Assembly (NCBI GenBank): GCA_004195335.1
Contig: SDWK01000287.1
Coordinates: 1-5,292 of the forward strand
DNA: 5,292 nucleotides
Direction: 5' to 3'
Source: Shewanella sp.
GTDB lineage: Bacteria; Pseudomonadota; Gammaproteobacteria; Enterobacterales; Shewanellaceae
A program made the translations under genes and the position numbers. Positions 5,286 to 5,292 of this stretch are shown in pieces; the first letter of the stretch is position 1, and each line of letters begins with the position of its first letter. The notes under the pieces were generated by a model. The model did not search any database. It was not told where the DNA came from and saw only the letters and a list, made by a program, of their open reading frames with translations.

Positions 5286-5292
5286 ATGAATA

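Larger units (their letters stand above)
4337..5292. other. Long region without a recognisable gene, upstream of the cytochrome
   Basis: About 950 nt with stop codons scattered in all frames and no family I recognise. The only longer open frame (4525-4710, 61 codons from a TTG) has no Shine-Dalgarno and no recognisable motif. The cytochrome promoter should be in the first 200 nt, but no strong -35/-10 pair is evident. A TGTGAC half-site (4401-4406) could belong to a CRP-type site, although its partner half is poor. The rest holds several inverted repeats (4538-4576, 4649-4675, 4742-4753, 4836-4855, 5175-5208, 5203-5285) and two possible small ORFs, listed separately. It may include decayed mobile DNA or an unrecognised small RNA. 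Confidence 0.5.

Overview
The window looks like the end of a contig from a metal-reducing, Shewanella-type gammaproteobacterium. The main evidence is a large outer-membrane multiheme c-type cytochrome of the OmcA/MtrC/UndA family, which is characteristic of dissimilatory metal reducers in that group. Gene style (SD motifs such as TAGGA and GAGGG, and a ToxR/CadC-type membrane regulator) agrees. The genus is inferred from family knowledge, not from any marker gene.

Layout. Bases 1-19 are identical to the Nextera/Tn5 mosaic-end adapter, so they are library artefact and not genome. All recognised genes lie on the minus strand. From high to low coordinate they are: an 11-heme lipoprotein cytochrome (1967-4324) with a clear intrinsic terminator (1910-1937); a single-pass membrane winged-helix regulator (456-1763, alternative start 1817) with a TATAAT-rich promoter region; and a thioredoxin-fold protein with a WCAPC active site (20-344) that runs off the contig end. 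Bases 4325-5292, upstream of the cytochrome, hold no recognisable gene. They do contain several inverted repeats, two possible small ORFs and, at the very end, an imperfect 18-bp inverted repeat that resembles a small mobile-element or insertion-sequence end.

How the parts may work together. The cytochrome would sit on the cell surface as a lipoprotein and pass electrons to extracellular acceptors such as metal oxides, flavins or humics. It has 5 + 6 CXXCH motifs, which makes it UndA-like and not a decaheme OmcA or MtrC. No MtrA or MtrB partner is visible, so it is either a stand-alone paralogue or its partners lie outside. The regulator has a cytoplasmic DNA-binding head, one membrane helix and a large periplasmic domain, so it is a plausible local controller of the cytochrome. 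That link is inferred only from adjacency. The terminator between them indicates that the two genes are mainly separate transcription units, whereas no terminator is visible between the regulator and the thioredoxin gene.
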